Positions 25,601 through 32,427 are shown, counted from the first letter of the stretch. The stretch is DNA of 64,000 nt from Mytilus edulis (GCF_963676685.1 NC_092344.1:97308749-97372748), one strand, 5' to 3'. A program made the numbers and translations. Notes: a model not told the origin generated them from the sequence alone.

Positions 25601-26076
25601 TTAAAAACAATTTCTTTTTATTTATACGAACAACTTTTCATGTAAAACTGGTGAACAATACTGGAACTTTACATACATGTAACTATATATATACAGCATT
25701 GCATTGAAAGTAAAAAAACTGAGCTCCTACCAGGGTAATACTGCCTTTTGTTAGAAAAAATAGTTTTACTAATTTCAATTAAAACCATTGAATTTTAAAG
25801 AGTTCAAAACTAAAACTGTAAGCACGCAATAACTTTGGTTGGTTTTTGTTAAACATTGTGTTCATGGCAGTTATATATTTTTTAGCGGCGCACATTTTTA
25901 CAATGTAACTTTCACTCTCCGCCAAACAAGCTATGTTGAAACCAAACATTAAGAGAACTTAGTCTACATTAGAAGACTACACGAAAAGCCAAAACAATAA
26001 AACATATAACGTATGCAATATAATAATTACTTATGTATATAAATAATAATATATAAGGTATACTACTTACCCCCAT
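1465..26076 (-). CDS. Secreted apple/PAN-domain protein with LolA-like ectodomain, 19 exons traced, 3' end outside window
   Basis: Spliced model built by hand from GT/AG borders and reading phase. Exons in transcript order: 26076-26071, 15772-15658, 15073-14879, 13928-13795, 13230-13122, 12593-12433, 11462-11346, 10957-10849, 9682-9504, 9165-9061, 7868-7782, 7435-7364, 6961-6790, 5941-5768, 5171-4947, 3949-3837, 3342-3273, 2742-2506, 1695-1465. They add up to 2611 nt with no internal stop and every phase matching. The protein starts with a hydrophobic signal peptide (about residues 1-25). Residues 40-570 form a long ectodomain with few cysteines and several N-x-S/T sites. Three cysteine-rich apple/PAN modules follow at about 579-654, 715-794 and 794-870. 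The motif CPGRKQT near residue 248 and VDHWRTC near 160 recall the metazoan LolA-like family, known from memory only. The last exon ends in phase 1, so coding continues left of base 1465. Function unknown; a secreted adhesion or lipid-binding role would be inference. Confidence 0.85.
1696..2035 (-). repeat. Minisatellite that carries copies of the exon 19 splice acceptor
   Basis: Units alternate between about 41 and 52 bp and contain 'gaacttggctgtataatca' or a shorter form. On the gene strand each reads TATACAGCCAAGTTC, which is the exon 19 acceptor plus the first exon bases. Extra copies start near 1743, 1793, 1834, 1886, 1925, 1978 and 2025 (the last ones degenerate). Confidence 0.85.
2036..2505. 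other. Intron sequence without recognised content
   Basis: AT-rich intronic DNA between exons 18 and 19. No open frame, repeat family or structure was recognised apart from the minisatellite at its left end. Confidence 0.6.
2506..2742 (-). CDS. Exon 18: apple/PAN domain 2
   Basis: It encodes about 79 residues with DDCSASC, then FVCSSFEYDYNSGTCYLSH, matching the core of an apple/PAN module as in exon 15. Acceptor TTTTATAG, donor GTAAGT, phase 1 out. It lies two short linker exons (3837-3949 and 3273-3342) downstream of module 1. Confidence 0.82.
4140..4215 (+). repeat. SINE 3' end with (AATC)n tail
   Basis: The text 'gccactggacgttaagcaa' is followed by 'tcaacaatcaatcaatcaat'. I associate this tail with bivalve SINEs. 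Only the 3' end is recognisable. It lies in intron 15. Confidence 0.6.
4947..5171 (-). CDS. Exon 15: apple/PAN domain 1
   Basis: The exon encodes about 75 residues with the apple/PAN signature: a central pair in DCASYC, then FTCLSFDYC, then ICSLS and a late Cys in AQCSHY. Spacing fits PAN modules (C-x3-C, then C-x(2-3)-F-x-Y/F and a closing C). These modules bind proteins or sugars in secreted proteins. Acceptor TTTTTCAG, donor GTAAGT, phase 1 out. Confidence 0.85.
5768..15073 (-). CDS. Exons 3-14: LolA-like ectodomain of the apple-domain gene
   Basis: Twelve exons (72-195 bp) encode about residues 40-578. Features seen: APPFPNLPSSFQTRIEA at the start, VDHWRTCMYWSAVKANFTLD in exon 5, CPGRKQTRMIPQ in exon 7, RYDFRPSGQWPYG and HDFNTGVAYAIDKALQNC across exons 8-9, and CDVFISNRSDFSLGGFMYAA in exon 10. 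There is no transmembrane helix and cysteines are sparse. The order of motifs resembles secreted invertebrate proteins with LolA-like domains, which are named for a distant fold resemblance to bacterial lipoprotein carriers. That assignment is from memory and would need a profile search. The exon structure itself is well supported by phases. Confidence 0.7.
8536..8785 (+). repeat. Fuller copy of the 'agttgtctcattggcactc' family
   Basis: It runs from 'tgtttcttgtttctcatttt' through 'ggggccctttatagcttgct' and 'gagttgtctcattggcactc' to 'catcttcttatatc'. The copy at 23373-23640 (reverse) has the same order. It is likely a SINE-like element and lies in intron 10 of the apple gene. Confidence 0.75.
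11524..11816. repeat. Two adjacent hairpins: a 170-bp inverted-repeat element and a 122-bp palindrome
   Basis: The outer pair 11524-11547 and 11670-11693 is inverted with one mismatch in 24 bases (core GCAATATAATATTT). Immediately next to it, 11695-11729 and 11782-11816 are inverted with one mismatch in 35 bases (core TGCATGAATATTGGGGAATA). The second closes through GTAGAA.. and GCACTCGCAAGCGTGTGC. It lies in intron 6 of the apple gene and looks like one or two foldback MITEs. Confidence 0.75.
14340..14725 (+). repeat. Interspersed repeat with 'gttacaccactgtcccaggt' start
   Basis: It begins with 'gttacaccactgtcccaggt', passes 'cctgtcccaagtcaggagcc' and ends with 'gagttgtctcattggcaatc'. A partial copy of the start is at 25085-25230, and later segments recur at 54950-55100 and 60330-60440. 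It lies in intron 3 of the apple gene. Confidence 0.7.
15420..15657 (-). repeat. Degenerate minisatellite carrying copies of the exon 2 splice donor
   Basis: On the gene strand the phrase CCCTAATG|GTGAGT or a close variant recurs several times after the true donor CCCTAATG|GTAAGT at 15658. Good donor-like copies lie near 15538, 15478 and 15450, with decayed copies near 15565 and 15505. Unit length is irregular, about 30-60 bp. Confidence 0.7.
15658..15772 (-). CDS. Exon 2 of the apple-domain gene: signal peptide
   Basis: The 115-bp exon has acceptor TTTTTCAG and donor GTAAGT. It encodes a short basic stretch (SKTICR), then the hydrophobic core LCLISLLYVQYVIAQA, a typical secretion signal with cleavage likely after the AQA, then a Gln/Asn/Thr-rich linker. 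Phase 0 in, phase 1 out. The donor sequence is repeated several times in the following intron (see 15420-15657). Confidence 0.8.
16339..16496. mobile_element. 158-bp MITE-like element with 13-bp perfect inverted ends
   Basis: CACCTTATCGCTA at 16339-16351 is matched exactly by TAGCGATAAGGTG at 16484-16496. Both sides carry TATA-like flanks. It is more GC-rich inside than its surroundings and has no coding capacity. It lies in intron 1 of the apple gene. Confidence 0.6.
16583..16989 (+). repeat. Left copy of a duplicated contig end
   Basis: These 407 bases recur at 17090-17495, base for base as far as I could follow, except for the poly(G) run (26 G here, 25 G there). The copy stops exactly at the N block. 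This is most simply an unresolved overlap of two contig ends at a poly(G) tract. Confidence 0.85.
16990..17089. other. Assembly gap of 100 N
   Basis: Exactly 100 N, a conventional placeholder of unknown size. Both sides carry the same 407-bp sequence, so the real gap is probably zero or negative. Confidence 0.95.
17090..17495 (+). repeat. Right copy of the duplicated contig end
   Basis: Same sequence as 16583-16989 with a 25-G run, continuing past the point where the left copy is cut off. See the gap entry. Confidence 0.85.
17490..17660 (+). repeat. GTTA(T/A)CTGTTATT-rich degenerate repeat
   Basis: Repeated phrases such as 'ttgctgttagctgttattg', 'tttgttatctgttattgtga' and 'ttgctgttaactgttattga'. 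Related text occurs at 20985-21110, 52255-52450 and 54530-54620, twice next to C-rich ends (GGGACCCCCC or GGACCCCCT). I take it as the subterminal part of an unnamed mobile family. Confidence 0.6.
17990..18190 (+). pseudogene. Penelope-like retroelement fragment (RT N-terminal part)
   Basis: Read across frames, the plus strand gives KNLIKICSNKAFENSGINYF, then WSVK, then AFDFSTLYTTLPHSLIQK. The last phrase is characteristic of the Penelope-like reverse transcriptase of molluscs and other invertebrates. Stops separate the pieces. The fragment ends where the non-LTR element begins, and their fusion makes up the start of the open frame at 18089. Confidence 0.65.
18089..19645 (+). CDS. Non-LTR retrotransposon reverse transcriptase (5'-truncated LINE)
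   Basis: The 518-codon frame is open to a normal stop. From about residue 55 it shows reverse transcriptase blocks in order: LKEAQVVPLHKK, NYRPVSILPVVSKFFERAI, MDLSKAFDCLPHDLL, GVPQGSILGPVLFNIFLNDI, then the catalytic YADD at residues 240-243 (18806-18817). The tail contains WNELP and ends W-x-G-x2-C-x-C-x2-C. No endonuclease domain precedes it, so the copy is 5'-truncated. The first ~35 residues belong to a Penelope-like fragment (AFDFSTLYTTLPH), so the annotated Met is not the element's own start. The frame has no lesion, which suggests recent insertion. It lies in intron 1 of the apple gene on the opposite strand. Jockey/CR1-type affiliation is a guess from motif style. Confidence 0.85.
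   Translation: MECQNLSYLINCMLIIGAFDFSTLYTTLPHSLIQKNSHTSLNGHLKKSECEYKSIEHSVFPDKLKEAQVVPLHKKNSQLEVGNYRPVSILPVVSKFFERAIFKQLVDFFQNIFHPYLSAFRAGYGCQTALLKIIEDWKKAIDDNQYIAAVLMDLSKAFDCLPHDLLILKLKAYGLSETALSLIDSYLSKRKQCVKVGIDISTWKDIYKGVPQGSILGPVLFNIFLNDIFHFVSNSSLYNYADDNTLSYSHSDIDTVVNILEKESLELINWFSLNHMKANPDKFQAIAIGKKTENKNISFNLDGNIIHCEKEVKLLGVTIDYQLKFDAHISNICKKASRQLHVLKLIGKNLTKLGRLTIYYSFIMSNFNYCPVIWHFCGECNTRKIEKIQERALRFIYEDYCSTYEQLLIKSKLPSLEIRRIRMIAIEVYKIINKQCPLYLHELIEIKKCNYSFRNNNIADVPRVRTTTHGLHSFRYAGAKLWNELPNKMRDEMPLGQFKSLVGNWEGSSCQCSSCRSQ
19646..19985 (+). mobile_element. 3'UTR and tail of the LINE
   Basis: AT-rich trailer after the stop, containing a small hairpin 'gctctacagagc' near 19909 and ending in the tandem tail 'tttatgctttatgctttat' around 19964-19982. 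Short 3' tandem tails are usual for this class of LINE. Confidence 0.65.
20240..20880 (+). repeat. Degenerate tandem repeat of about 150-170 bp units
   Basis: The phrases 'gggagctcatgtcaatagat', 'ataaacaattcaccaaa' and 'gagttattgtccgaaaactg' recur about four times with drift, ending in 'acggacggacaag'. No coding potential. Confidence 0.65.
20985..21115 (+). repeat. Second GTTATCTGTTAT-rich repeat copy
   Basis: The phrases 'cactgttatctgtttttatc', 'ccttgttatctgttataag' and 'tttgctgttattgggacccc' belong to the same family as 17490-17660 and end in a C-rich tract. Confidence 0.6.
21291..21734. mobile_element. 444-bp foldback element flanked by TA
   Basis: The two halves are reverse complements: 21291 TAGAATCATATTCAAAACAG pairs with the mirror ending at 21734, and the arms (about 220 bp, with some mismatches) meet around 21512. 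Ends are TA|GAATC... and ...GATTC|TA, consistent with a TA target duplication. There is no open frame. It is likely a Tc1/mariner-type MITE, in intron 1. Confidence 0.8.
21925..21995 (-). repeat. Reverse fragment of the 'agttgtctcattggcactc' family
   Basis: The text 'gatgtggtatgattgccaat' followed by 'gagacaactctctaccaac' is the reverse complement of the family's 3' end. Confidence 0.7.
22000..23030. other. Intron 1 stretch without recognised content
   Basis: AT-rich DNA. One open stretch at 22006-22272 has no recognisable domain and low complexity, so I do not call it a gene. Nothing else was recognised. Confidence 0.5.
23030..23165 (+). repeat. Fragment of the 'agaggggcgaaag' repeat
   Basis: The text 'aaagaggggcgaaagaaacc', 'ggacattcaaacgcataac' and 'aaataaactgacagctcc' matches the repeat interrupted at 51284 (51205-51283) and the intact copy at 39120-39245 (reverse). 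Confidence 0.6.
23160..23890 (-). pseudogene. Penelope-like reverse transcriptase remnant, split by a nested repeat
   Basis: On the minus strand, pieces in various frames read VPLLVDLFLY-like text near 23850 (here degraded), YIDNVFSLNNSEFGDYVE (about 23763-23700), then after an insertion HLEIDNEGRLRTKLYDKEDD (about 23372-23312) and LIRYSSACISDHDFLDKG-like text near 23230. The order and wording match the Penelope-like RT of invertebrates. The insertion 23373-23640 is a reverse copy of the 'agttgtctcattggcactc' repeat, placed between SASYLD and HLEID. Stops and shifts make it dead. It lies in intron 1 of the apple gene, same strand. Confidence 0.7.
23373..23640 (-). repeat. 'agttgtctcattggcactc' repeat nested in the Penelope-like remnant
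   Basis: It begins at 'agatataggaagatgtggt' and includes 'gagtgccaataagacaactc' and 'ctataaagggccccaaaatt'. It is the reverse complement of the copy at 8536-8785, and RT coding text resumes on both sides. Confidence 0.75.
23960..25080. other. Intron 1 stretch without recognised content
   Basis: AT-rich, no coding frame above background, no repeat that I could match to another place in the window. Confidence 0.5.
25085..25230 (+). repeat. Partial 'gttacaccactgtcccaggt' repeat
   Basis: It shares 'gctgttacaccactgtccca', 'agggtgagggttgag' and 'tagttcagtgg' with the copy at 14340-14725. Confidence 0.65.
26071..26076 (-). CDS. Coding exon 1 of the apple-domain gene: only ATG GGG
   Basis: The minus strand reads AACAATGGGG followed by the donor GTAAGT. 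The six coding bases join in phase 0 to the GGG AGT AAG of exon 2 (first base 15772). This supplies the only suitable start Met for the signal peptide, since exon 2 itself has no usable ATG before the hydrophobic core. The choice is supported by the TATA box and initiator just upstream. An unseen alternative first exon cannot be excluded. Confidence 0.65.
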
Positions 26077-26136
26077 TGTTATCATTCAGTGAATCATTCA
26101 ATAAAAGGTGGAAAGAGGGGAACGTTGATATGAACC

Positions 26137-26171
26137 CTGAACTGAACAAAGTGCATTATCTACCTATATAG
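26137..26171 (-). promoter_or_regulatory. TATA box and initiator of the apple-domain gene
   Basis: On the minus strand CTATATAG (26171-26164) is followed 27 bp later by the initiator-like TCAGT (A at 26143). The spacing is ideal for TBP-dependent initiation. The implied 5'UTR is about 67 nt up to the ATG at 26076. This is a sequence prediction only. Confidence 0.5.
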
Positions 26172-26179
26172 TATGTAGT

Positions 26180-27245
26180 GATATATATACAGATGTGATA
26201 ACGACCCTCTTATTCAATCAGTTTTCACGTTATCTTCTCTTTTAAAAATTAAAAAGAAAGAAAACAAAACAATAACGGAAATATTACGGTACAATAGCTC
26301 TGGATTGTACAGTGTATTTAAAAGACATTTGTTATGTTGCAACTATCATATACAGTTTTGACGAAAGGAGTCGATTTTGTGTCAGTTTACATAAAAAAAA
26401 ATATGTTTAATAAAAAATAAGAAACTTTTATGCAGGAAATCTGTTCGCATTAACTCTTTTGAAGCAAACAATTCTGAATGACCGAAGAATTAACTGTTCG
26501 TGTAATAATTATGATTGGACATTTTTGACTTCACATCTATTTGCCCAATTAAACACATTTTCTCCGTAAAACAAGAATGAAATATAAACACAAACACTAT
26601 AGATGAAACTATCATTTTAGGTGCTCTTGAGAAAGACAATTCAGACCTGTGCATATTATCAAATGTATTTCTTTACCGATTCCTTGACAAACTATCCCAT
26701 AACCAAAAGTAAATGACAGAAATATTCCATATCTTCTTCGAGAGAGGAAAGAAAATCACAGATTCTAATGTGTAGAAAAATCAAATATGTGCACAGGGTT
26801 TAAAAAGTAAGTCCCGTATGATCTGCAATAATGTAACGATAGTTTTACCTTTGGTATTTCAAATGTTATGGTATGAGCATTTCTGATGAAGAAAAATCCA
26901 TGAAAAGTCTTCGTCACATAAATGTATACAATTTTATTTTCGTTTACTTTGTTACAAAACAACTACAGGTATCTAATATAAAGCGATGCATCTAAATTAA
27001 TGACCTCATTAATGTTAGCATAATCGTTAATGTCATATACAAGATTTAACATGGAGATAAACTTTTTGATGTCTTAAAAAATATTTTACGGCATTTCCTA
27101 AATATATTTTGGGTTATATTGATTAGATCTTAAGTACAGTATTGATTTAACATGTTTCATGTCTGCATGTGCATGTAAGTCATGAACCTTGTCAGTACAC
27201 GTCGGTTTTGTGATGTTTGCAGGTGCATTTTGTTCCTTCCTAACT
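26180..27245. other. Upstream intergenic DNA of the apple gene
   Basis: AT-rich intergenic DNA between the promoter at 26171 and the repeat region from 27390. No gene or repeat family recognised. Confidence 0.5.
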
Positions 27246-27249
27246 TATG

Positions 27250-27275
27250 TAAAAAAAAAAAAAAAAAAAAAAAAT
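27250..27275 (+). repeat. Poly(A) tract
   Basis: About 24 consecutive A, possibly a retroposon tail. No source element was identified next to it. Confidence 0.8.
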
Positions 27276-27389
27276 CACTGGTCTATGTGTATATAAACAA
27301 AGTACACAGATGGATTCATGGCAAAATTGTGTTTCGATGATGGTGATGTGTTTGAAGTTCTTAATTTACTGAAAGTTCTTACTACTTTC

Positions 27390-29150
27390 AATTATCTCTA
27401 TCTATAATGAACTTGGCCCATCAGTATAGAGGAAATTATTTTGTAGAAATTTACAAAAATTTACAAAATTTATGAAAATTGTTAAAAATTTACTATAAAG
27501 GACAATAACTCTTAAAGGGCTCAACTGACAATTTTGGTCATTTGACTTATTTGTAGAGCTTATTTTGCTGAACATTATTGCTGTTTACAGTTTATCTCTA
27601 TCTATAAAAATAATCAAGATGATAACCATACACGGTAAAATTTCCTTAAAATTACAAAATTCAGGGTCAGCAATCCAACAACCATTTGTTTGATTCAACT
27701 AAAATTTAAGGGCAGACAGATCTTGACTTGATAAACAATTTAACCCTGTCAGATTTGCTCTAAATGATTTGGTTACAGAGTTATAAACCAAAATCTACAT
27801 TTTACTCTTATGTTCTATTCTTAGCCATGGCAGCCATATTATTTGGTTGGCCGGGTCACTCCACACATTTTTTAAACTAGATACTCAAATGATGATTGCG
27901 GCCAAGTTTTGTTAAATTTGGCCAAGTAGTTATAGAGGAGAAGATTTTTGTAAAAGATTACAAAAATTTACGAAAAATTGGTAAAAAAGACTATAAAGGG
28001 CAATAACTCCTTAAGGGATTTGTAGATCTTACTTTGCTGAACATTATTGCTGCTTACAGTTTATCTCTAACGTAACGGTACCCAAATTGCACCGAGTACC
28101 CAAATTGCACCTATTTAGCAAAACTAGCAGCGAAAATCTTACAAGATTTTCTAGAGACTAAACAATTTGTTTTTTTATGATTTGATACTAAGCACATCTT
28201 TCAACATAGGTAAAACTATTTAGATATGCACAAAACATTCACAGTATCTATCAACAGATGAAGTATTTACTGAAAAAGCAAAATGTACTGAAACGTCGCC
28301 ATGCGACGTCATCAAAACGTCATCTTTTTAAAATGAGCAAATACAATATGTTACAAGTATCCATTTAAAAAATAATGAAGAGTAAGCATGGACTAATATC
28401 CAATTGTTCAAAATATTTAAAGAAATTAAACAAAAGCTCTGTTATTACACTTTTGACTATGTGAATTTAAGCATGGAAGCAATTTGGGTACTCCTAATTT
28501 CAGAATCATTGATGGTTTGGAGGTCAGTTTAGACCAATTTTTCTATGATTCCATATGGAATAAAAATCAAATTGGTGTACCTTTATAATAAAGAAGGATA
28601 GGGCTACAAAATAAACACAGAATGGACATTTTTGTCTTCATCATAAAAAAACGTAGATGAAAAAACTGTCAAAATAGGTGCAATTTGGGTACCGTCACGT
28701 TATCTATAATAATATTCAAGATAATAACCAAAAACGTCAAAATTTCCTTAAAATTACCAATTCAGAGGCAGCAACCCAACAACCGGTTGTCCGATTCATC
28801 TGAAAATTTCAGGGCAGATAGATCTTGACTTGATAAACAATTTCACTTCATGCCAGATTTACTCCAAATGTTTTGGTTTCAGAGTTATAAGCAAAAATCT
28901 ACATTTTATCCCCCATGTTCTATTTTTAGCCATAGCGGCCATCCTGGTTGATTGACCGGATCACCTCCCACATTTTTAAACTAGATACCCCAATGATGAT
29001 TGTGGACAAGTTTGGTTTAGTTTGGCCGAGTAGTTTCAGAGGAGAAGATTTTTGTAAAAGTTAATGACGACGGACGACAACGGACGAAGACGGACGACGG
29101 ACGCCAAGTGATGAGTAAAGCTCACTTGGTCCTTTGGGCCATGTGAGATA
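27390..29150 (+). repeat. GAC-rich interspersed repeat, second locus, with nested element
   Basis: Homologous to 1-1225: 'gcagcaacccaacaaccggt', 'gagtagtttcagaggagaag', a GACGACGG-rich end and 'gccaagtgatgagtaaagct' with the GCTCAC...GTGAG hairpin. It holds about three incomplete tandem units. One unit is interrupted at 28070 by a TA-flanked element. Confidence 0.8.
28070..28700. mobile_element. 631-bp TA-flanked element with 24-bp inverted ends
   Basis: The left end 28070-28093 and right end 28677-28700 are inverted with one mismatch in 24 (shared GGTACCCAAATTGCACC). TA occurs at 28068-28069 and 28701-28702. An unoccupied counterpart of the site is present in the same repeat family at about 27592 ('tttatctctatctataa'). 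The core GTACCCAAATTGC also occurs a second time just inside the left end (28096) and inverted near 28484. No coding frame; a Tc1/mariner-type MITE by its TA duplication. Confidence 0.85.
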
Positions 29151-29537
29151 AAAAAAAAAAAAAAGGAACGATGCTATAATGTGTTTTATATGGTGTTAGA
29201 ATTGTAGAAGGACATTGATTCAAAGAAACATGAGTTAAAATCCAAGGACCCCTCATGTAGAAGGTTATTAAAAAGAAGTAGAAGCTTTTGTTGGAAAAAA
29301 CAGTATCATGAAAAAGATGGTCAAACTTTACGACAAATGATAAATGCAATTAGACACACATACCACCACCATGACATTATAATTATGATGAATATTCTGA
29401 GAACATCCATTAAGGGGTTTAAGAGAATTAAATACATATGTTTTCTGCTATATATCTATTTTTGTCGCACAAGTTAGTGTTGGAATCACGTTGTCTCATT
29501 GGCACTCATACCACATCTTCTTATTTAAATACGTGGT

Positions 29538-29609
29538 TTGGTTTGTTTTATTACAGTTTTAGTGATACCTGCTTTGGTTTGTTTTATTACAGTTTTAGTG
29601 ATACCTGCT
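29538..29609 (+). repeat. Two tandem copies of a 36-bp unit
   Basis: The unit 'ggtttgttttattacagttt' plus 'tagtgatacctgcttt' occurs twice back to back. It creates a repeated open frame that I do not regard as a gene. Confidence 0.8.
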
Positions 29610-29619
29610 ATATCTTATG

Positions 29620-30860
29620 TTTACTTTTTCTAGACAAAACGCATATTTCATGCAGTATTTTCAAACATAAAAAGCACAATATATTAGCTATAGGTAAAAA
29701 AAAAGCTACAATTTAAAGTTTAGACTAAATTCAGATGGTCACCTTTAATTTTTTTTATAACTTTTTCAAATCAACTTAGATTTTCATATAACTGTACAGC
29801 TATCTCATTTATATATTAATCTTACAGAATGTAAGGTTGTTTGATAGTTTGGTGTTTAGCTGTCAAATTTAGGGAATTAATTAATAGGCGAAAAAGGCTG
29901 CATCAAAGTCAAAAACATGTCTGCCTATATTTGCTTAAGAAGACCATAATTTCTTTTTTGAAAAGTAGAATAGATAAAGGGACATTGGTATTTGAACTAT
30001 AAACATGCTCTAGCTGTTATTAGGACAATAATTAGTAATTCAGCAAATGATAATATGTTTACTAGTCCAAGAGTTATTGTCCCTTAATTTAAATTATTTC
30101 CTTTATTTTAAATCAATATTGTATTTGAGGCTGCACATATAAAATCAAATCTGTACATGTATATTCATACTGGTTTTAAAACCAGTATGAATATACATGA
30201 GTATGGTTCTGACACACACATGAATATATACATATATATGGATTAACTAGCAGATTTTAAATTTTGTATTAACACCAAAGTCTATTCTTTGATTTCAAGA
30301 CATAAAAATTTAAAAACTTTAAAATAGAATAAGAACCTAAATCATTTTGAATGTCTTATAGTTTTAGAGGGGCAAGGACTTTTTTATAGACTTTTTTAGA
30401 TGGGCAAGTTCTTTTTTTTTCAGAATTTGAAAGGATGGACATAAACTTTTTTTTAATGAAACAATATTAAGAATGCACCGGCCCATCTATCTGGTAAATA
30501 TTGAACGGTCCCTAATATTTGCCTTTTTCAAGAGTAGATCAGTTAAAATTTCCAGAAAAATTCCAAGACTACTATATTTGATCTGTGTTAATCTAATAAA
30601 AATGAAGTTAAAGTCTGTTTGATTTATTCATAGATTGGGTAGGACATATACTTGTTTAGTAGATATTTCATATAGGACAGAAACTTTTTTTGGTATATTC
30701 AGAGGGTAGGACAGAAACCTTTTTTAAGGGAGAAATATGAATTGCACCGGTCCCAACCCCCAATAAATATTGACCGGTCCCTTAAACCCCAACTTATTAT
30801 TTCACCAAAGTGTGAGTAATACAAATAACAATTCCTATTGTTCCAAGAACACTTTATATC
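29620..30860. other. Intergenic DNA upstream of the GPCR array
   Basis: AT-rich. 30370-30790 contains loosely repeated phrases such as 'ggacagaaactttttt' and 'gaccggtccctt', which looks like a decayed low-copy tandem repeat. No gene recognised. Confidence 0.5.
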
Positions 30861-30867
30861 CTTAGAT

Positions 30868-30912
30868 ATATATCATTGTTCGTGTTTAGAAATAGAGAAA
30901 CCAGGAAGTTTG
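30868..30912 (+). promoter_or_regulatory. Conserved upstream block of GPCR 1
   Basis: The text 'gtttagaaatagagaaacca' then 'ggaagtttgtctc' aligns with 'tttaggaaataaa...caggaagtgtc' upstream of GPCR 2 and GPCR 3. It lies about 200 bp above the ATG. The GGAAGT core resembles an ETS-factor site (inference). Confidence 0.45.
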
Positions 30913-30979
30913 TCTCTAGTAGTATATTATATAAAGACTTAACTTAATATACACTTAACTTAAAAATCACGAACTTACA

Positions 30980-31040
30980 AATTGTGACTTGGATGTAGAG
31001 TTGTCTCATTGGCACTGATACCACATCTTTATATCTACTT
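30980..31040 (+). repeat. Short copy of the 'agttgtctcattggcactc' family
   Basis: 'gtagagttgtctcattggca' followed by 'gataccacatctttatatc'. Confidence 0.7.
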
Positions 31041-31109
31041 GAATGTGTGATAATTATTTGTTTGACTTTCATTTTTTATTAATTTAACAGTAAAAAAAGT
31101 TTTAAAAAA

Positions 31110-32348
31110 ATGTACGACGTGGAAGATTGGAATGCCTACCTGATACGTGCATTTATTCCGTTAGATATTCTACTTATTTTGTTTATAATCATAGGAGTTA
31201 CGGGAAATGTTCTAGTTATATATATCTATGGATTCAAAATGAAAAATATTAATGACGGTCAGTACTTTATACCGTACCTAGCCGTGGCTGATTTACTAGG
31301 AAGCGTAATTTGTCCTCTGTTTGGATTATCTATGACTCTAATGCCATTGACGTATGAATATGATGCACTTTGTAAACTTGGATGGGTCTTTGGATCCGTT
31401 ACAACTTTAATGTCTATTTTCCTACTTGTGACGATTGCAATTCAACGTTATTTAAAAATATGCAGGCGAAAAGGTCCTAGGATGACATTAAGATGGAAGA
31501 AAATACTCATGATGTGTGCTTTGTTATTTTCAGTTGTTATCGGAGGTACGTCCGTGTTCACCAAAGGCTCAATCCCGTTTCACCATTTGAACAGAAACGT
31601 CACTGGACAGATTTGCGGAACAAAAGCTGGTACTTTGTCCGTCGTTTATGATGGTGTATTGGGTGTTGGTGCTATTATTTGTTGTGGGTTAATAATTGTA
31701 CCGTATTGTTTAATAGCTCGGAAAACACATAAATATCTTATAAAGGAAACCCAATGCGAACTTCAAAAGCAAACAGATACAAGAAATACAATTACTGAAA
31801 ATCAAACCAAGGAACATTCCATTTCAACTCCGAACCAAAGTGACATTGAAGTGAAAACGTGTAAACTCAAAACTCATGAGAACCAAACCATACGCTATTC
31901 CATTTCAACACTAGACACTGAAATGCAAAGTGAAAATGATATTACTTTACAAGAAAACGAAGAACTATCGAATAACATTACATTAGATAGGGAAAACAGT
32001 TCTATGAGAAATAACAGAAATAATATAAATGAACAACCTCACAAATTACGACAGACAAACCGAAGGATCATTAGCCAAGTTACAAAAATATTCATGATTA
32101 TATCTTTTATATTTATAATGTGTTACATTCCTAAGATAATAATCATAATTTTGGAAACAGCTTCAACCACTTTCTGGGAGAATGCTACGGACTTTGAGAG
32201 GCTGGTTCTAATGTTTGTACATCAAGGTTATATTTTAAATAATATTGCCAATCCTTTAATCTATACATTTTTCGATGAAAAATTTAAAACGGAGATAAAG
32301 AATATCTTCTGTCATAGTATATTTTCAAAGACAATTGAAAGTAACTAG
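31110..32348 (+). CDS. Class A (rhodopsin-like) G-protein-coupled receptor 1 of the array
   Basis: A single coding exon of 412 residues with seven hydrophobic segments. Family landmarks: GN at 32-33 (TM1), LAVAD with Asp61 (TM2), Cys88 before TM3 and a partner Cys in the TGQICG of loop 2, IQRY at 111-114 in place of DRY, PKI.. in TM6 where MCYIP replaces CWxP, and NPLIY at 381-385 (TM7) followed by an amphipathic FFDEKFKTEIKNIF helix 8. N terminus is only about 12 residues; the glycosylation site NRNVTG sits in loop 2. Loop 3 is long (about 100 residues), polar, and contains two copies of an ENQT..SIST motif. An acceptor-like 'aatttaacag' 19 bases before the ATG suggests a 5'UTR intron. Ligand unknown; peptide-receptor-like in style. 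Paralogues at 39552 and 45451 share the strand. Confidence 0.9.
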   Translation: MYDVEDWNAYLIRAFIPLDILLILFIIIGVTGNVLVIYIYGFKMKNINDGQYFIPYLAVADLLGSVICPLFGLSMTLMPLTYEYDALCKLGWVFGSVTTLMSIFLLVTIAIQRYLKICRRKGPRMTLRWKKILMMCALLFSVVIGGTSVFTKGSIPFHHLNRNVTGQICGTKAGTLSVVYDGVLGVGAIICCGLIIVPYCLIARKTHKYLIKETQCELQKQTDTRNTITENQTKEHSISTPNQSDIEVKTCKLKTHENQTIRYSISTLDTEMQSENDITLQENEELSNNITLDRENSSMRNNRNNINEQPHKLRQTNRRIISQVTKIFMIISFIFIMCYIPKIIIIILETASTTFWENATDFERLVLMFVHQGYILNNIANPLIYTFFDEKFKTEIKNIFCHSIFSKTIESN

Positions 32349-32374
32349 CTTGCCATTTCTTTACAATACTTTTT

Positions 32375-32376
<2 letters not shown>

Positions 32377-32427
<51 letters not shown>
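32377..32427 (+). repeat. (AG)n microsatellite
   Basis: About 25 AG units starting 29 bases after the stop of GPCR 1, so probably within its 3'UTR. Confidence 0.95.

Noticed and set aside
29438..29716. 92-codon open stretch with repeated WFGLFYYSFSDTC
   Set aside because: The repeat is a tandem duplication of 36 bp of noncoding DNA next to a SINE-like fragment.
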